From Gluconobacter oxydans (lineage in GTDB: Bacteria > Pseudomonadota > Alphaproteobacteria > Acetobacterales > Acetobacteraceae), in the NCBI RefSeq assembly GCF_006539685.1, contig NZ_BJNM01000020.1:1-48702 (forward strand): DNA of 48,702 nt. Reading direction: 5' to 3'. Numbering within the stretch: the stretch's first letter is position 1; each line of letters opens with the position of its first letter. Made by a program: the position numbers and the translations under genes. Below, piece by piece: positions 8,048 through 16,392 of this stretch. The notes beneath the pieces are model-generated. The model was not told the origin of the DNA and made no database searches. It saw only the letters and a list, made by a program, of their open reading frames with translations.

Positions 8048-9000
8048 CAGCCGTTTTCTTTCCCCAGGGCCCAGAGCAGCAGGCCCTTCTGCGTGTGAAG
8101 GCGGTTTTCCGCCTCATCAAAGACGACGGACGCCGGGCCTTCAAAGACCTCGGACGTCACTTCCTCTCCGATATGGGCAGGCAGGCAGTGAAGGAACAGG
8201 GCATCGGGCGCAGCGTTTGCCATCAGGGCTCCATCAACCTGATAGGGCTGGAACACCTTGAGCCGCTTTTCGCGGTCCTTGTCTCCCATGCTGACCCAGG
8301 TATCCGTCAGTACTGCATCAGCCCCGGCCACAGCTTCTGCAGGGTCCCGGAAAATCTCGATTGTCGCGCCATGAGCCCGTGCCCACGCCACGGCATCGGG
8401 GTTGGGAGCAAAGCCTTCCGGCGTTGCCAGGCGGACATTGAAGCCGAGAAGGGCCGCGCCTTCCATCAGGGAAGTAGCGACGTTGTTGCCATCCCCGATC
8501 CAGGCCAGCGTTTTGCCGCGGATCGGCCCGCGATGTTCCTCGAATGTCAGGACACCCGCAAGAATCTGGATCGGATGGGAAACCGGCGTCAGGCCATTGA
8601 TGACCGGCACCGAACTCCACTTCGCCAGTTCGCGCAGATTGGCATCATTGCCGGTCCGCAGCACGATCACGTCCAGAAAACGCGACAGGACACGGGCCGT
8701 GTCCGCCACCGTCTCGCCACGGCCAAGCTGCATGTCGCCCGGCGAGAGGACCGAAACCGACCCGCCAAGCTGTCCCATCCCCACCTCGAACGACACGCGG
8801 GTGCGTGTTGAAGGCTGGGCAAGGATCAGGCCGAGACTGCGGCCTTCCAGCGGACGATCCGGATGCAGGGGCTGGCGGCGGCCGTTCTGCAGAGCCTTGA
8901 CCTTCGCCGAAAGGTCGATGATCTGCCGGATGACCTCGGGGCTGAAATCCCGCAGATCCAGGAAATGTCTCGGAGTGAGGGTTGCTGCTGTGGTGCTCAC
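8047..9000 (-). CDS. argF: Ornithine carbamoyltransferase
   Basis: This enzyme joins ornithine and carbamoyl phosphate to give citrulline in arginine synthesis. I take the GTG at 9000 as the start because it overlaps the argD stop as GTGA, giving 317 residues, normal for the family. The upstream in-frame codons lie inside argD. Motifs seen are STRTR for carbamoyl phosphate, the SHPIQ segment (HPCQ in many homologues), the SMG loop that closes on ornithine (VSMGDKD), and HCLP near the C-terminus. It is translated between argD and hslO. Confidence 0.95.
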   Translation of the reverse strand: MSTTAATLTPRHFLDLRDFSPEVIRQIIDLSAKVKALQNGRRQPLHPDRPLEGRSLGLILAQPSTRTRVSFEVGMGQLGGSVSVLSPGDMQLGRGETVADTARVLSRFLDVIVLRTGNDANLRELAKWSSVPVINGLTPVSHPIQILAGVLTFEEHRGPIRGKTLAWIGDGNNVATSLMEGAALLGFNVRLATPEGFAPNPDAVAWARAHGATIEIFRDPAEAVAGADAVLTDTWVSMGDKDREKRLKVFQPYQVDGALMANAAPDALFLHCLPAHIGEEVTSEVFEGPASVVFDEAENRLHTQKGLLLWALGKENG

Positions 9001-10193
9001 GATGCGTTCTCCTGCGTTGTAGGGGTTTTCAGGGAGTGAGCCGCCTTCACGAGCCTTTCGCAGGCTTCGCGGCATTCGGCTTCCGTCACGACCAGTGGCG
9101 GGACGAGGCGCAGCACGTTGTCCCCGGCACTGACCGTCAGAAGCTCCTGATTCAGTACGGCCTGCATGACGTCCGCGACAGGCGGCACGCAGTGCAGACC
9201 CCGCATCAGTCCAATCCCGCGGACATTGTCGAAAACACCTTCAGACCGGCTAACCACATCTTCCAGCATCTTCCCGAATGCGTCGCCGACGCTCCGGACA
9301 TGCTCCAGAAAACCGGGGCTCAGGATTTCTTCCAGAACGGTCACACCCGCCGCACAGGCCAGCGGATTGCCGCCAAAGGTCGTCCCGTGTGAGCCCGGGG
9401 TCAGATGCCGCGCCAGCTCTTCCGTCGCAAGGACGGCGCCGAGCGGGAAGCCGCCACCGATCCCCTTGGCCACGGAAATCACGTCCGGACGGACGCCATA
9501 CCATTCATGTGCAAACAGCTTGCCTGTCCGGCCAACGCCGGTCTGGACCTCATCAAAGCCCAGATACAGCCCGAATTCATCACAGACGGCGCGAAGTCCT
9601 TCCATGAATTCACGGGTTGCGGGCTTGATGCCGCTCTCCCCCTGAACGGGTTCGACGACGATACCCGCCGTGTGCGGCGTGATGGCGTCACGCAGAGTAT
9701 TGGTATTGTTGAACGGCGCATGGTCGAAGCCCTCCACCACAGGACCAAAGCCCTTCTGATAGGCGGGATTGCCCGTCGCCGAGATCATGGCCAGCGTCCG
9801 GCCGTGGAATGCCCCGTCGAAGCACAGAATGTTGGTCCGCTCCGGATGCCCGTTTTCGAACTGGGCACGGCGGATCATCTTGACCATGCCTTCATTGGCC
9901 TCGGCACCCGAATTGCAGAACAGCACCGAGTCCGCAAACGTGTTCTGCACCAGCAGTTCCGCCAGCTTCTCGGCCTGGGGGATCCGGTACAGGTTCGAGA
10001 CATGCATGACCTTCGCGGCCTGTTCCGCAATGGTCTTCACAAGCTTCGGATGAGCATGTCCCAGCGAGGTCACGGCAATACCGGCCCCGAAATCCAGATA
10101 TCGTCGCCCGTTCGTCGCCGTCAGCCAGACGCCTTCGCCCTGCTCGAAAGCAAGGTCGGCACGTTTGTAATTCGGCATCAGCGCGGGGATCAT
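8997..10193 (-). CDS. argD: Acetylornithine aminotransferase
   Basis: A PLP-dependent class III aminotransferase that converts N-acetylglutamate semialdehyde to N-acetylornithine. The PLP lysine is in SVAKGIGGGFP, and the cofactor-binding GFDEVQTGVGRTGK region is intact. The start is placed at the ATG at 10193 (protein MIPALMPNYKR..., 398 residues). The next methionine, at 10178, is also possible, and the longer frame upstream has no family similarity. It is the first gene of the arginine operon. No clear ArgR site is visible in the 168 bp upstream. Confidence 0.95.
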   Translation of the reverse strand: MIPALMPNYKRADLAFEQGEGVWLTATNGRRYLDFGAGIAVTSLGHAHPKLVKTIAEQAAKVMHVSNLYRIPQAEKLAELLVQNTFADSVLFCNSGAEANEGMVKMIRRAQFENGHPERTNILCFDGAFHGRTLAMISATGNPAYQKGFGPVVEGFDHAPFNNTNTLRDAITPHTAGIVVEPVQGESGIKPATREFMEGLRAVCDEFGLYLGFDEVQTGVGRTGKLFAHEWYGVRPDVISVAKGIGGGFPLGAVLATEELARHLTPGSHGTTFGGNPLACAAGVTVLEEILSPGFLEHVRSVGDAFGKMLEDVVSRSEGVFDNVRGIGLMRGLHCVPPVADVMQAVLNQELLTVSAGDNVLRLVPPLVVTEAECREACERLVKAAHSLKTPTTQENAS

Positions 10194-10244
10194 GATGGAT
10201 CTCTGAATATCTGGTTGAAAACGAAACGGTTTGTGCGGAATCGC

Positions 10245-10274
10245 AAAACCCTGCTCTGGTTGCCCGGAGCAGGG
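10245..10274 (-). terminator. Hairpin with T-tract behind the D-aminopeptidase gene
   Basis: CCCTGCTC (10249-10256) and GAGCAGGG (10267-10274) form a perfect 8 bp stem with a 10-base loop. On the minus strand the stem is followed by TTTT (10248-10245). It lies between the dap stop and the argD start, so it is either the dap terminator or an argD leader hairpin. Confidence 0.6.
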
Positions 10275-10310
10275 CTTCAAGTTCCACACCCTCATAGTGA
10301 AGGGCAGAAA

Positions 10311-10328
10311 GGGGTTCCGTCAAACCCC
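10311..10328 (-). terminator. Second, nearer hairpin behind the D-aminopeptidase gene
   Basis: GGGGTT (10311-10316) and AACCCC (10323-10328) form a 6 bp stem with a 6-base loop. On the minus strand it is followed by TTT. It starts 34 bp after the dap stop and probably works in tandem with the stronger hairpin at 10245-10274. Confidence 0.45.
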
Positions 10329-10361
10329 GACGCAACAGAATGTCCCGGTTAACCCGGCAGA

Positions 10362-11939
10362 TCAGACCCGCTGATACATCAGATCCCGCGCCAGCCAGCA
10401 CCCGACCCGCACCGCCGTCACGCTGCCGCCCTGACGCTCGAATGCCAGTGTCCAGTCTCCGGGTGCCGTATGATCCAGCGCCCGGGGGCAGGGCAGAACC
10501 CAGACATCCTTTGCCAGGCGCTGGAGCATTTCCATCCGGCCATCGCCCAGGATTCCAGAGAAACCGCCATAAACCACGCCGCCAGCCAGTTCGATGGTCA
10601 CTTCGGCCTCGTCCAGTTCCTCGCAGCGATAGACACCGGCCAGTTCGGCAATATCCTCGCCGGGCGTCTCATCACAGCGGGCGAGGATGCTGGTGCGGTT
10701 CTCGCCCGGACGTTCCATCACGGCTTCCGCGCCCTCTGCAGTCTCCTGCGCTTTCACGACGACCGATCCCGCCTCGGCGCGCGTGGCTGAAATGCCTTCC
10801 AGAAGCTCCGGCACCATCAGATAGCGCAGCTTCGCTCCACCGGGCGCGGGTTCGATTCGGGCCGAAAGCCCCGTCTCCCGTTCCAGATAGGTGCCATACA
10901 GTGCCGTCGGCTGCTGCGTGCTGCGCTCGGGCTCGTAGGGCACACCCAGAGCCGCGGCCAGGATCTGCGCCGAGGCAACCTGCGCCGCACTCATGTGATT
11001 GAACATTACAACGACGGACAGACGCTCGGACGCGACATGCAGCCGATGGGACCTCCAGCCGCGCAGTGCGCCCCCATGCATCGTGACGTCCCGGCCGAAC
11101 ATCTTTGTCCGTTGCAGCCCGAACCCGTAAGGCGCGGGTTGCCCGTCGCTGAATGTTACCGGAACGGTCAGGCGCCGGTAAAGACTGTCCGGAGCGTCGC
11201 GCGTCTCGTCAATGAAGCGCTCCCAGGCGATCATGTCATCCAGCGAAGCGCCGAGTCCCGCATCGCCCGTCCACCAGATGTTGTTGATGGCCGGGCGGAA
11301 ACCGCTCTCCACGCTTCCTTCGTAGCCCACCGTTCCATCCGGCATGGCACGTGTTTCGGCGGCAAGGATTGCGCGTTCCATGCCGACAGGATTGAAAATC
11401 GACGTCTGGAGCAGTTCGGCGAAGCTGCGCCCCGTCCGGTCCTGAAGAATGTCGGAAATCAGCCGGAAATTCTGGTTCACATAGGAATAGGATGTGCCCG
11501 GCTGGAACTGGAGCGTCCGCGTCCCGTCAATGACGCGTCGTGCCTCCCGGTCGCCGAAATATCCTTCGATGGGCGCGCCATGCAGCATCGCCACCGCCCA
11601 GTAATCCCGCAGGCCGGACTGGTTATGCGCCAGATGCAGCATTCCCGGTGAGGGTTCATCAAGCTGTGGCAGGCGTGCATCCACATCCGCGTCCAGTTCG
11701 GACGGATCGTCATACAGGTCCAGCAGCGTTCCGCAGGTGAACTGCTTGGTGATGGAGCACATGCGGAACAGCGTGGACGGTGTGAACGGAATGCGACGTT
11801 CCACATTCGCATAGCCCCACCCATGCCGGACCAGAACCTCTCCGTCCTTCAGAACGGCCACGGCCCCGCCGGGACCGGGAAAGCGGGCAGGGAGGGCGGA
11901 GACGGCCGCTTCAAGACGGGCAGAAAATGAATCGCTCAT
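10362..11939 (-). CDS. dap: D-aminopeptidase-type serine hydrolase (beta-lactamase fold)
   Basis: This encodes 525 residues of the penicillin-recognising/serine hydrolase family. The nucleophile motif SxxK is SITK near residue 62, YVN follows near residue 154, and an HGG (MHGGALRG) stands where KTG would be. HxG in that position and a total near 520 residues, with two C-terminal beta-barrel-like domains after the ~330-residue catalytic part, match the D-aminopeptidases (Ochrobactrum DAP type), which release N-terminal D-residues from short peptides. No signal peptide is seen, so it is probably cytoplasmic. It is a single-gene unit divergent from recX. An uncharacterised esterase of the same fold is the main alternative. 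Confidence 0.85.
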   Translation of the reverse strand: MSDSFSARLEAAVSALPARFPGPGGAVAVLKDGEVLVRHGWGYANVERRIPFTPSTLFRMCSITKQFTCGTLLDLYDDPSELDADVDARLPQLDEPSPGMLHLAHNQSGLRDYWAVAMLHGAPIEGYFGDREARRVIDGTRTLQFQPGTSYSYVNQNFRLISDILQDRTGRSFAELLQTSIFNPVGMERAILAAETRAMPDGTVGYEGSVESGFRPAINNIWWTGDAGLGASLDDMIAWERFIDETRDAPDSLYRRLTVPVTFSDGQPAPYGFGLQRTKMFGRDVTMHGGALRGWRSHRLHVASERLSVVVMFNHMSAAQVASAQILAAALGVPYEPERSTQQPTALYGTYLERETGLSARIEPAPGGAKLRYLMVPELLEGISATRAEAGSVVVKAQETAEGAEAVMERPGENRTSILARCDETPGEDIAELAGVYRCEELDEAEVTIELAGGVVYGGFSGILGDGRMEMLQRLAKDVWVLPCPRALDHTAPGDWTLAFERQGGSVTAVRVGCWLARDLMYQRV

Positions 11940-12005
11940 GGACGGAATGATGGCTCCAAGGCGTCTTGCCGTAAATGCCTTTCACGCCGCATACTCCGAA
12001 GCATT

Positions 12006-12620
12006 ATGGAGGACAGTCCCGCCCCGCCACCCGTTCCGGATGCAGCGTCCCTGCGTGAAGCGGCGCTGGCGCATCTCGCCCGCTTCGCTACAACCGAACA
12101 GGGCCTGCGTCAGGTGCTGGACCGCCGCCTGCGTCGCTGGGGCGTACGCGCTTCCCGGGCGGGTCTGCCGAACGAAGACATCGAATCCGCTATTGCGTCC
12201 CTGCGCCCCGCCATCGACGGAATTGTCGCATCCATGACCGATCTCGGTGCAGTGGATGATGCCGGCTATGCCCGCAACCGCGCACTCAGCCTGACCCGGA
12301 CCGGACGCTCCCGCCGGGCGGTTGAAGCCCATCTTGCCAACAAGGGCGTGGATCAGGACACGACCCGCGAAGCCCTTAACGACTCGCTCGGCGAACGCTC
12401 GGACAGCAGCGCGCAGGAAGCAGAGCTCGCCGCCGCCCTCGTTCTGGCCCGCAAGCGCCGCCTTGGCCCGTTCCAGAGACCCGACCGCGAAGAGGAAGAT
12501 CCGCTCAAGGCACTGGGCGTCTTTGCCCGCAACGGTTTCTCCCGTGATGTCGCGCAGAGCGTGCTCGACATGGACTCCGATGAGGCGGAAGACCGCATCA
12601 TCGCTTTCCGCAGTCTCTGA
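12006..12620 (+). CDS. recX: RecX regulatory protein
   Basis: RecX binds RecA filaments and limits recombinase activity. The 204-residue product shows the triple-helical repeat pattern of the family, with segments such as DDAGYARNRA, VEAHLANKGV and FARNGFSRDVAQ. The first ~25 residues are Pro/Ala-rich. The start is the ATG at 12006, 66 bp from the divergent dap start. recA is not adjacent here. The CHAP lipoprotein gene begins 2 bp after the stop, suggesting co-translation. Confidence 0.9.
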   Translation: MEDSPAPPPVPDAASLREAALAHLARFATTEQGLRQVLDRRLRRWGVRASRAGLPNEDIESAIASLRPAIDGIVASMTDLGAVDDAGYARNRALSLTRTGRSRRAVEAHLANKGVDQDTTREALNDSLGERSDSSAQEAELAAALVLARKRRLGPFQRPDREEEDPLKALGVFARNGFSRDVAQSVLDMDSDEAEDRIIAFRSL

Positions 12621-12622
12621 AA

Positions 12623-13111
12623 ATGATGATGCCCCGTTTTTTCCGCTGTCTGCCGCTGGGCCTTCTGGTCGTCCTCGCGGCCTGCGGCAACCGCTATGAA
12701 TACAGCCGTGCCAGCTTCAACGGCCCGCTGCAATGCGCACCCTACGCCCGCGAGCGCACCGGCCTGAAACTGAGCGGAAGCGCCGCCTCATGGTGGGGAC
12801 AGTCCGCCGGGCGCTATGCCCATACCCATACGCCCCGACCCGGAGAAGTCCTGGTCTTCCGCGCCACGTCCCGCGTGCCCAGCGGCCATGTTTCCATCGT
12901 GCGCCGGCAGGTTTCGGACCGCACGATCCTCGTTGACCATGCCAACTGGGAGCCCGGCCGCATCGACCGAGCTGTCCCCGTGACGGATGTTTCCGCCCGC
13001 AATGACTGGACGCTGGTGCGCGTCTGGTGGGCTCCTGTCCACAGCCTCGGAAAGCGCGCTTATCCGACCTATGGCTTCATTTCATCGCACGACAGTGACG
13101 ACGCTTCCTGA
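12623..13111 (+). CDS. CHAP-domain lipoprotein (putative cell-wall amidase/peptidase)
   Basis: This encodes 162 residues with a lipoprotein signal and lipobox VLAAC (Cys 21). The rest is a CHAP domain. The likely catalytic cysteine is C38 (in LQCAPYAR), the histidine H89 (in SGHVSIV), and the third polar residue N108 in the HANW motif. CHAP enzymes cut peptidoglycan stem peptides or cross-bridges, so an envelope role on murein is inferred. It is coupled to recX (2 bp gap). A hairpin follows before tatA. Three ATGs stand in a row at 12623, 12626 and 12629. Confidence 0.85.
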   Translation: MMMPRFFRCLPLGLLVVLAACGNRYEYSRASFNGPLQCAPYARERTGLKLSGSAASWWGQSAGRYAHTHTPRPGEVLVFRATSRVPSGHVSIVRRQVSDRTILVDHANWEPGRIDRAVPVTDVSARNDWTLVRVWWAPVHSLGKRAYPTYGFISSHDSDDAS

Positions 13112-13134
13112 GAGGAACGCTTGCACAATCGCCC

Positions 13135-13167
13135 AAGCCTTGCCACATGATGGTGGCCTTGGCTTTT
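13135..13167 (+). terminator. Hairpin between the CHAP gene and tatA
   Basis: AAGCC (13135-13139) pairs with GGCTT (13161-13165), and inside it GCCAC (13142-13146) pairs with GTGGC (13153-13157), with a small internal loop between the two stems. The outer arm runs into TTTT. It lies 23 bp after the CHAP stop and 15 bp before the tatA ATG, so it may be a partial terminator or a tatA leader element. Confidence 0.45.
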
Positions 13168-13181
13168 CGGAGTAATACATT

Positions 13182-13436
13182 ATGGGCAGCATGAGCCCCG
13201 TTCACTGGCTGATCCTGGCGGTCGTCCTGCTCGTCGTGTTTGGCGGCGGTGGCAAGATCAGCGGCCTGATGGGAGACTTCGCGAAGGGCATCAAGTCCTT
13301 CAAGAAGAACATGGCCGACGATGAATCCATGATCGCGACGGATGCCACGCAGGCTCCGGGTCACATCTCTCCGCCGAACCAGAATCCCGGCTACAGCCAG
13401 ACGACCAGCAGCGAAACGCACCGCAACCAGGTCTGA
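13182..13436 (+). CDS. tatA: Twin-arginine translocase subunit TatA
   Basis: An 84-residue Tat pore-forming subunit, with an N-terminal membrane helix ([17 protein letters not shown], ~9-25), then the hinge and an amphipathic helix ([13 protein letters not shown]) and a polar tail. The length is normal. It exports folded cofactor proteins; the window itself holds at least three likely clients (4475, 47922 and 48506). tatB and tatC are not next to it. Its TGA shares one base with the mtnB ATG (TGATG), an unusual coupling to a methionine-salvage gene. Confidence 0.93.
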   Translation: MGSMSPVHWLILAVVLLVVFGGGGKISGLMGDFAKGIKSFKKNMADDESMIATDATQAPGHISPPNQNPGYSQTTSSETHRNQV

Positions 13437-14062
13437 TGCAGAACCTCAAGGTTGATGAAAGCTGGGGCAATGCCTGCCGTCAGATCGTGCAGGCTGGCCA
13501 GCGAATGGACCAGCGCGGCTGGGTTCCGGCCACGGCGGGGAACCTCTCCTGTCGCCTGCCGGACGGTCGCATCGCGATCACGCGCTCGGGTGGCCACAAG
13601 GGTTTTCTGACGGACAGCGACGTCATCGAGATTACCCCCGATGGTGTTCCGGTCGACCCCGCAAACCGTGCCAGCGCGGAAACGCTTCTGCACACGCAGC
13701 TTTATGCCCATGATCCCGCAATCGGGGCCGTGCTGCATGGTCACTCCGTGGCTGCGACCATCCTGTCCATGGATGAACCCTCCGACGCGATCACGCTGGC
13801 AGGCTATGAGGTCCTCAAGGTGTTCGAGGGCCAGACGACCCACGATACCAGCCTCGAACTGCCCCTGTTTCATAACGATCAGGACATCGCGCGTCTGGCC
13901 ACGGTCGTCGCACCAAAGCTCTCGGACATGCGCCTTGGTTACCTGATCCGCGGCCATGGCGTGTATGTCTGGGGCAAGGACATGTTCACGGCCCTGGCCC
14001 GTCTCGAAGGGCTCGAGTTCCTGCTGGCCTGCGAACTGGCCCGTCTGCAGAAGAAGGCCTGA
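13436..14062 (+). CDS. mtnB: Methylthioribulose-1-phosphate dehydratase
   Basis: This class II aldolase-fold zinc enzyme dehydrates 5-methylthioribulose 1-phosphate in the methionine salvage pathway. The 208 residues contain the zinc histidines in HGHS and RGHG, and the conserved ATAGNLSCRL start region. It is followed after 2 bp by mtnD and then mtnC, so three consecutive pathway steps lie together. The context separates it from fuculose-phosphate aldolase relatives. Confidence 0.92.
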   Translation: MQNLKVDESWGNACRQIVQAGQRMDQRGWVPATAGNLSCRLPDGRIAITRSGGHKGFLTDSDVIEITPDGVPVDPANRASAETLLHTQLYAHDPAIGAVLHGHSVAATILSMDEPSDAITLAGYEVLKVFEGQTTHDTSLELPLFHNDQDIARLATVVAPKLSDMRLGYLIRGHGVYVWGKDMFTALARLEGLEFLLACELARLQKKA

Positions 14063-14064
14063 TC

Positions 14065-14631
14065 ATGAGCCGTCTGACCGTCTATCGCGACGATGCTCCC
14101 GATACGATTCTGCTGGACGTCACCACGCCCGGCGAGATCGCAGAGACCCTGCGTCCCCACAACATCCGCTTTGACCGCTGGTCCGCCCCCATTACACCGG
14201 CGCCCGACGCGCCGGCGGAAGAGGTGCTGGACGCCTATCGTCCCTATCTCGATACGCTGATGGGTGAGACGGGTGCTGGCAGCGCAGACGTGGTGCGGAT
14301 CAACGCGTCCACGCCGAACCTTCCCGAGCTTCGGAAAAAATTCCTGTCCGAGCACACTCACAGCGAAGACGAAGTCCGCTTCTTCGTGCACGGGCAGGGG
14401 GCGTTCGTCCTGCATATCCGCGGGCGCGTCTATTCCGTCCTGTGCACACAAGGCGACCTGATCTCCGTTCCCGCAGGCATTCCGCATTGGTTCGACGCCG
14501 GGCCGTCGCCGGATGTCGTGGCCCTGCGCGTCTTTACCGATACGACCGGATGGATCGCGCAGTATACCGGCGATGACATTGCCAACCGTTTTCCGGCCGA
14601 AGTGCCTGTCGAAGCCTCCGGCAACTCCTGA
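14065..14631 (+). CDS. mtnD: Acireductone dioxygenase
   Basis: A cupin-fold metal dioxygenase of methionine salvage. With iron it forms the keto acid precursor of methionine; with nickel it gives an off-pathway product. The 188-residue chain keeps all ligands: H97, H99 and E103 in HTHSEDE, and H141 in GIPHWF. The length is typical. It lies between mtnB (2 bp) and mtnC (9 bp). Confidence 0.95.
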   Translation: MSRLTVYRDDAPDTILLDVTTPGEIAETLRPHNIRFDRWSAPITPAPDAPAEEVLDAYRPYLDTLMGETGAGSADVVRINASTPNLPELRKKFLSEHTHSEDEVRFFVHGQGAFVLHIRGRVYSVLCTQGDLISVPAGIPHWFDAGPSPDVVALRVFTDTTGWIAQYTGDDIANRFPAEVPVEASGNS

Positions 14632-14640
14632 AAGTCCCCC

Positions 14641-15324
14641 ATGATCCGTCTCGTCCTGCTTGATATCGAGGGCACAACCCTGCCGATCTCTTTCGTACGG
14701 GACGTCATGTTCCCCTATGCCGCGAAGGCTCTTCCGGCCCTGATGCAGGACCATACGAACCCGATAGTTGTGGGCGCCCGTGCAGATATCGTCATGGAGC
14801 ATCCGGGGCAGGACCCGCTGAAGGTCTGTCAGGACTGGATGAAGGCGGATGTAAAGGCTGCTCCCCTCAAGACACTTCAGGGCCTGACCTGGCGTCAGGG
14901 CTTTGAGGATGGAACCCTTCAGGCCGATCTGTATCCGGATGTCCCGCCCGCCCTGAAGGCTTGGTCGAAAGGCGGTCTGCGTCTGGCCGTCTACTCGTCC
15001 GGCTCCATCCCGTCGCAAAAGCTGCTTTACGGTCACACGGCGCAGGGTGACCTCACGCCGCTGTTCGAGGATTTCTTCGATCTTTCGACCGGCGGAAAAA
15101 AAGACGCGGCCTCCTATGAAAAGATTACAGCCGCTGTCGGTCTGCCCGCAGACGAAATCCTGTTTCTGTCCGATATCGGCGCCGAGCTTGATGCCGCCCA
15201 GAGGGCAGGGCTGAGCGTCTGCCAGCTTGTCCGTGAGCAGGACGGCACCGTTCCCCATCCGGGCGTGCCGCAGGCGCCGGACCTGAACGCCGTCTCCACC
15301 CAGTTCGGCCTGCCCGTCGCATGA
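14641..15324 (+). CDS. mtnC: Enolase-phosphatase E1
   Basis: A HAD-family enzyme that enolises and dephosphorylates 2,3-diketo-5-methylthiopentyl-1-phosphate, making the acireductone used by MtnD. In the 227 residues the HAD nucleophile motif is LDIEGTT (D8, E10), the second motif is the SSGS segment, and the C-terminal FLSDIGAELDAA carries the magnesium-binding acids. The stop overlaps the ribF start as ATGA. Confidence 0.94.
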   Translation: MIRLVLLDIEGTTLPISFVRDVMFPYAAKALPALMQDHTNPIVVGARADIVMEHPGQDPLKVCQDWMKADVKAAPLKTLQGLTWRQGFEDGTLQADLYPDVPPALKAWSKGGLRLAVYSSGSIPSQKLLYGHTAQGDLTPLFEDFFDLSTGGKKDAASYEKITAAVGLPADEILFLSDIGAELDAAQRAGLSVCQLVREQDGTVPHPGVPQAPDLNAVSTQFGLPVA

Positions 15325-16244
15325 TCCTGCATACGGACTGGCGCAATATTCCTGCCGCTGCGCGCAATACGGTTGCGGCCCTGGGCAATTTCGACGGTGT
15401 GCATCGCGGGCATGTCCATCTGCTCGACACGCTGCGGATGGCGCGTCCCGATCATCCGCTTTCGGTCGTCACGTTCGATCCCCATCCCCGCACGCTGTTC
15501 CGACCGCAGGATCCGCCGTTCCGCCTGATGCTGCCGGATGTCCGTGCCGCCGCTCTTGGCGAGCAGGGCGTGGATCATGTCTTCCAGATTCCGTTCGATG
15601 CGGAGTTTTCCCGTCTGAGCTCCGAGCAGTTCGTGAACGATGTTCTGGTCAACGGCCTTGGCGTGGCGCATGTGGCCTGCGGGGCGGATTTCGCGTTCGG
15701 CCACCGTCGCACCGGCAATATCGAGCGCCTTGAAACCCTTCTGGCACCCCATGGAATCGGGCTGACCATCGTGCCCCAGCTTTCCGATGAGGGCGGTCCG
15801 ATCTCTTCAAGCCGCATCCGTCGCCTGCTGCAGGAAGGTTATCCCGAACGCGCGGCGCAGGAACTTGGCCGTCCCTGGAGCATCACTGGTCCCGTCATGC
15901 ACGGAGACCAGCGCGGACGCCTCCTCGGTTTCCCGACTGCCAACATCCCCCTGACCCAGCATGTCGAGCCCGCACGCGGCGTCTATGCCGCGCGCGTCAC
16001 GCTGCCCGATGGCCGCGTCATTCCCGGCGTCGCCAATATCGGCCGCCGTCCGACCATCAATGATGGTCAGGAAAGCCGGCTCGAAGTCCATCTCTTTGAT
16101 TTCAACGAGGACCTGTACGGCCAGATTCTCAGTGTCGCCCTGATCGCCCTGCTGCGTGAGGAAAAGCGGTTCTCCGGTCTGGACGAACTCAAGACCCAGA
16201 TCGCCGCAGATGCTGCGCAGGCCCGGTCCATCCTGAACGCCTGA
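15321..16244 (+). CDS. ribF: Bifunctional riboflavin kinase / FAD synthetase
   Basis: Converts riboflavin to FMN and FMN to FAD. The 307 residues have the N-terminal adenylyltransferase motif GNFDGVHRGH (~23-32) and the ISSSRIR region, then the C-terminal kinase domain with GRLLGFPTANI. The length is usual for bacteria. ATGA overlap with mtnC makes it the last gene of the recX-to-ribF block, ended by a strong terminator. FAD supply is relevant to the flavin dehydrogenases elsewhere in the window, but no regulatory link is visible. Confidence 0.95.
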   Translation: MILHTDWRNIPAAARNTVAALGNFDGVHRGHVHLLDTLRMARPDHPLSVVTFDPHPRTLFRPQDPPFRLMLPDVRAAALGEQGVDHVFQIPFDAEFSRLSSEQFVNDVLVNGLGVAHVACGADFAFGHRRTGNIERLETLLAPHGIGLTIVPQLSDEGGPISSSRIRRLLQEGYPERAAQELGRPWSITGPVMHGDQRGRLLGFPTANIPLTQHVEPARGVYAARVTLPDGRVIPGVANIGRRPTINDGQESRLEVHLFDFNEDLYGQILSVALIALLREEKRFSGLDELKTQIAADAAQARSILNA

Positions 16245-16276
16245 CGTCCCCGGTTTTTCCCTTTTTCAGCGCCGTC

Positions 16277-16311
16277 AAACCCCCTTTTTCGGTCCGGGAA
16301 AGGGGGTTTTT
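16277..16311 (+). terminator. Strong intrinsic terminator after ribF
   Basis: AAACCCCCTTT (16277-16287) and AAAGGGGGTTT (16299-16309) form a perfect 11 bp stem around an 11-base loop, running into TTTTT. It starts 32 bp after the ribF stop. Confidence 0.9.
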
Positions 16312-16353
16312 GTTACGTATCGTTCTGTGTCATTTATGCCACGCTTCGACATG

Positions 16354-16372
16354 GAGAATGAGAATCTTTCGC
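16354..16372 (+). promoter_or_regulatory. Fur box upstream of the siderophore-type TonB receptor
   Basis: GAGAATGAGAATCTTTCGC matches the classical 19-bp Fur consensus at 14 of 19 positions by my count. It lies about 100 bp before the receptor ATG, in the only substantial gap of this region. It implies repression by Fur when iron is plentiful. Confidence 0.7.
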
Positions 16373-16392
16373 AATGTTGCTGAATCTGTATT

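Noticed and set aside
13939-15258. 439-residue minus-strand frame opposite mtnD and mtnC
   Set aside because: Opposite two genes with intact catalytic motifs; no motif of its own.
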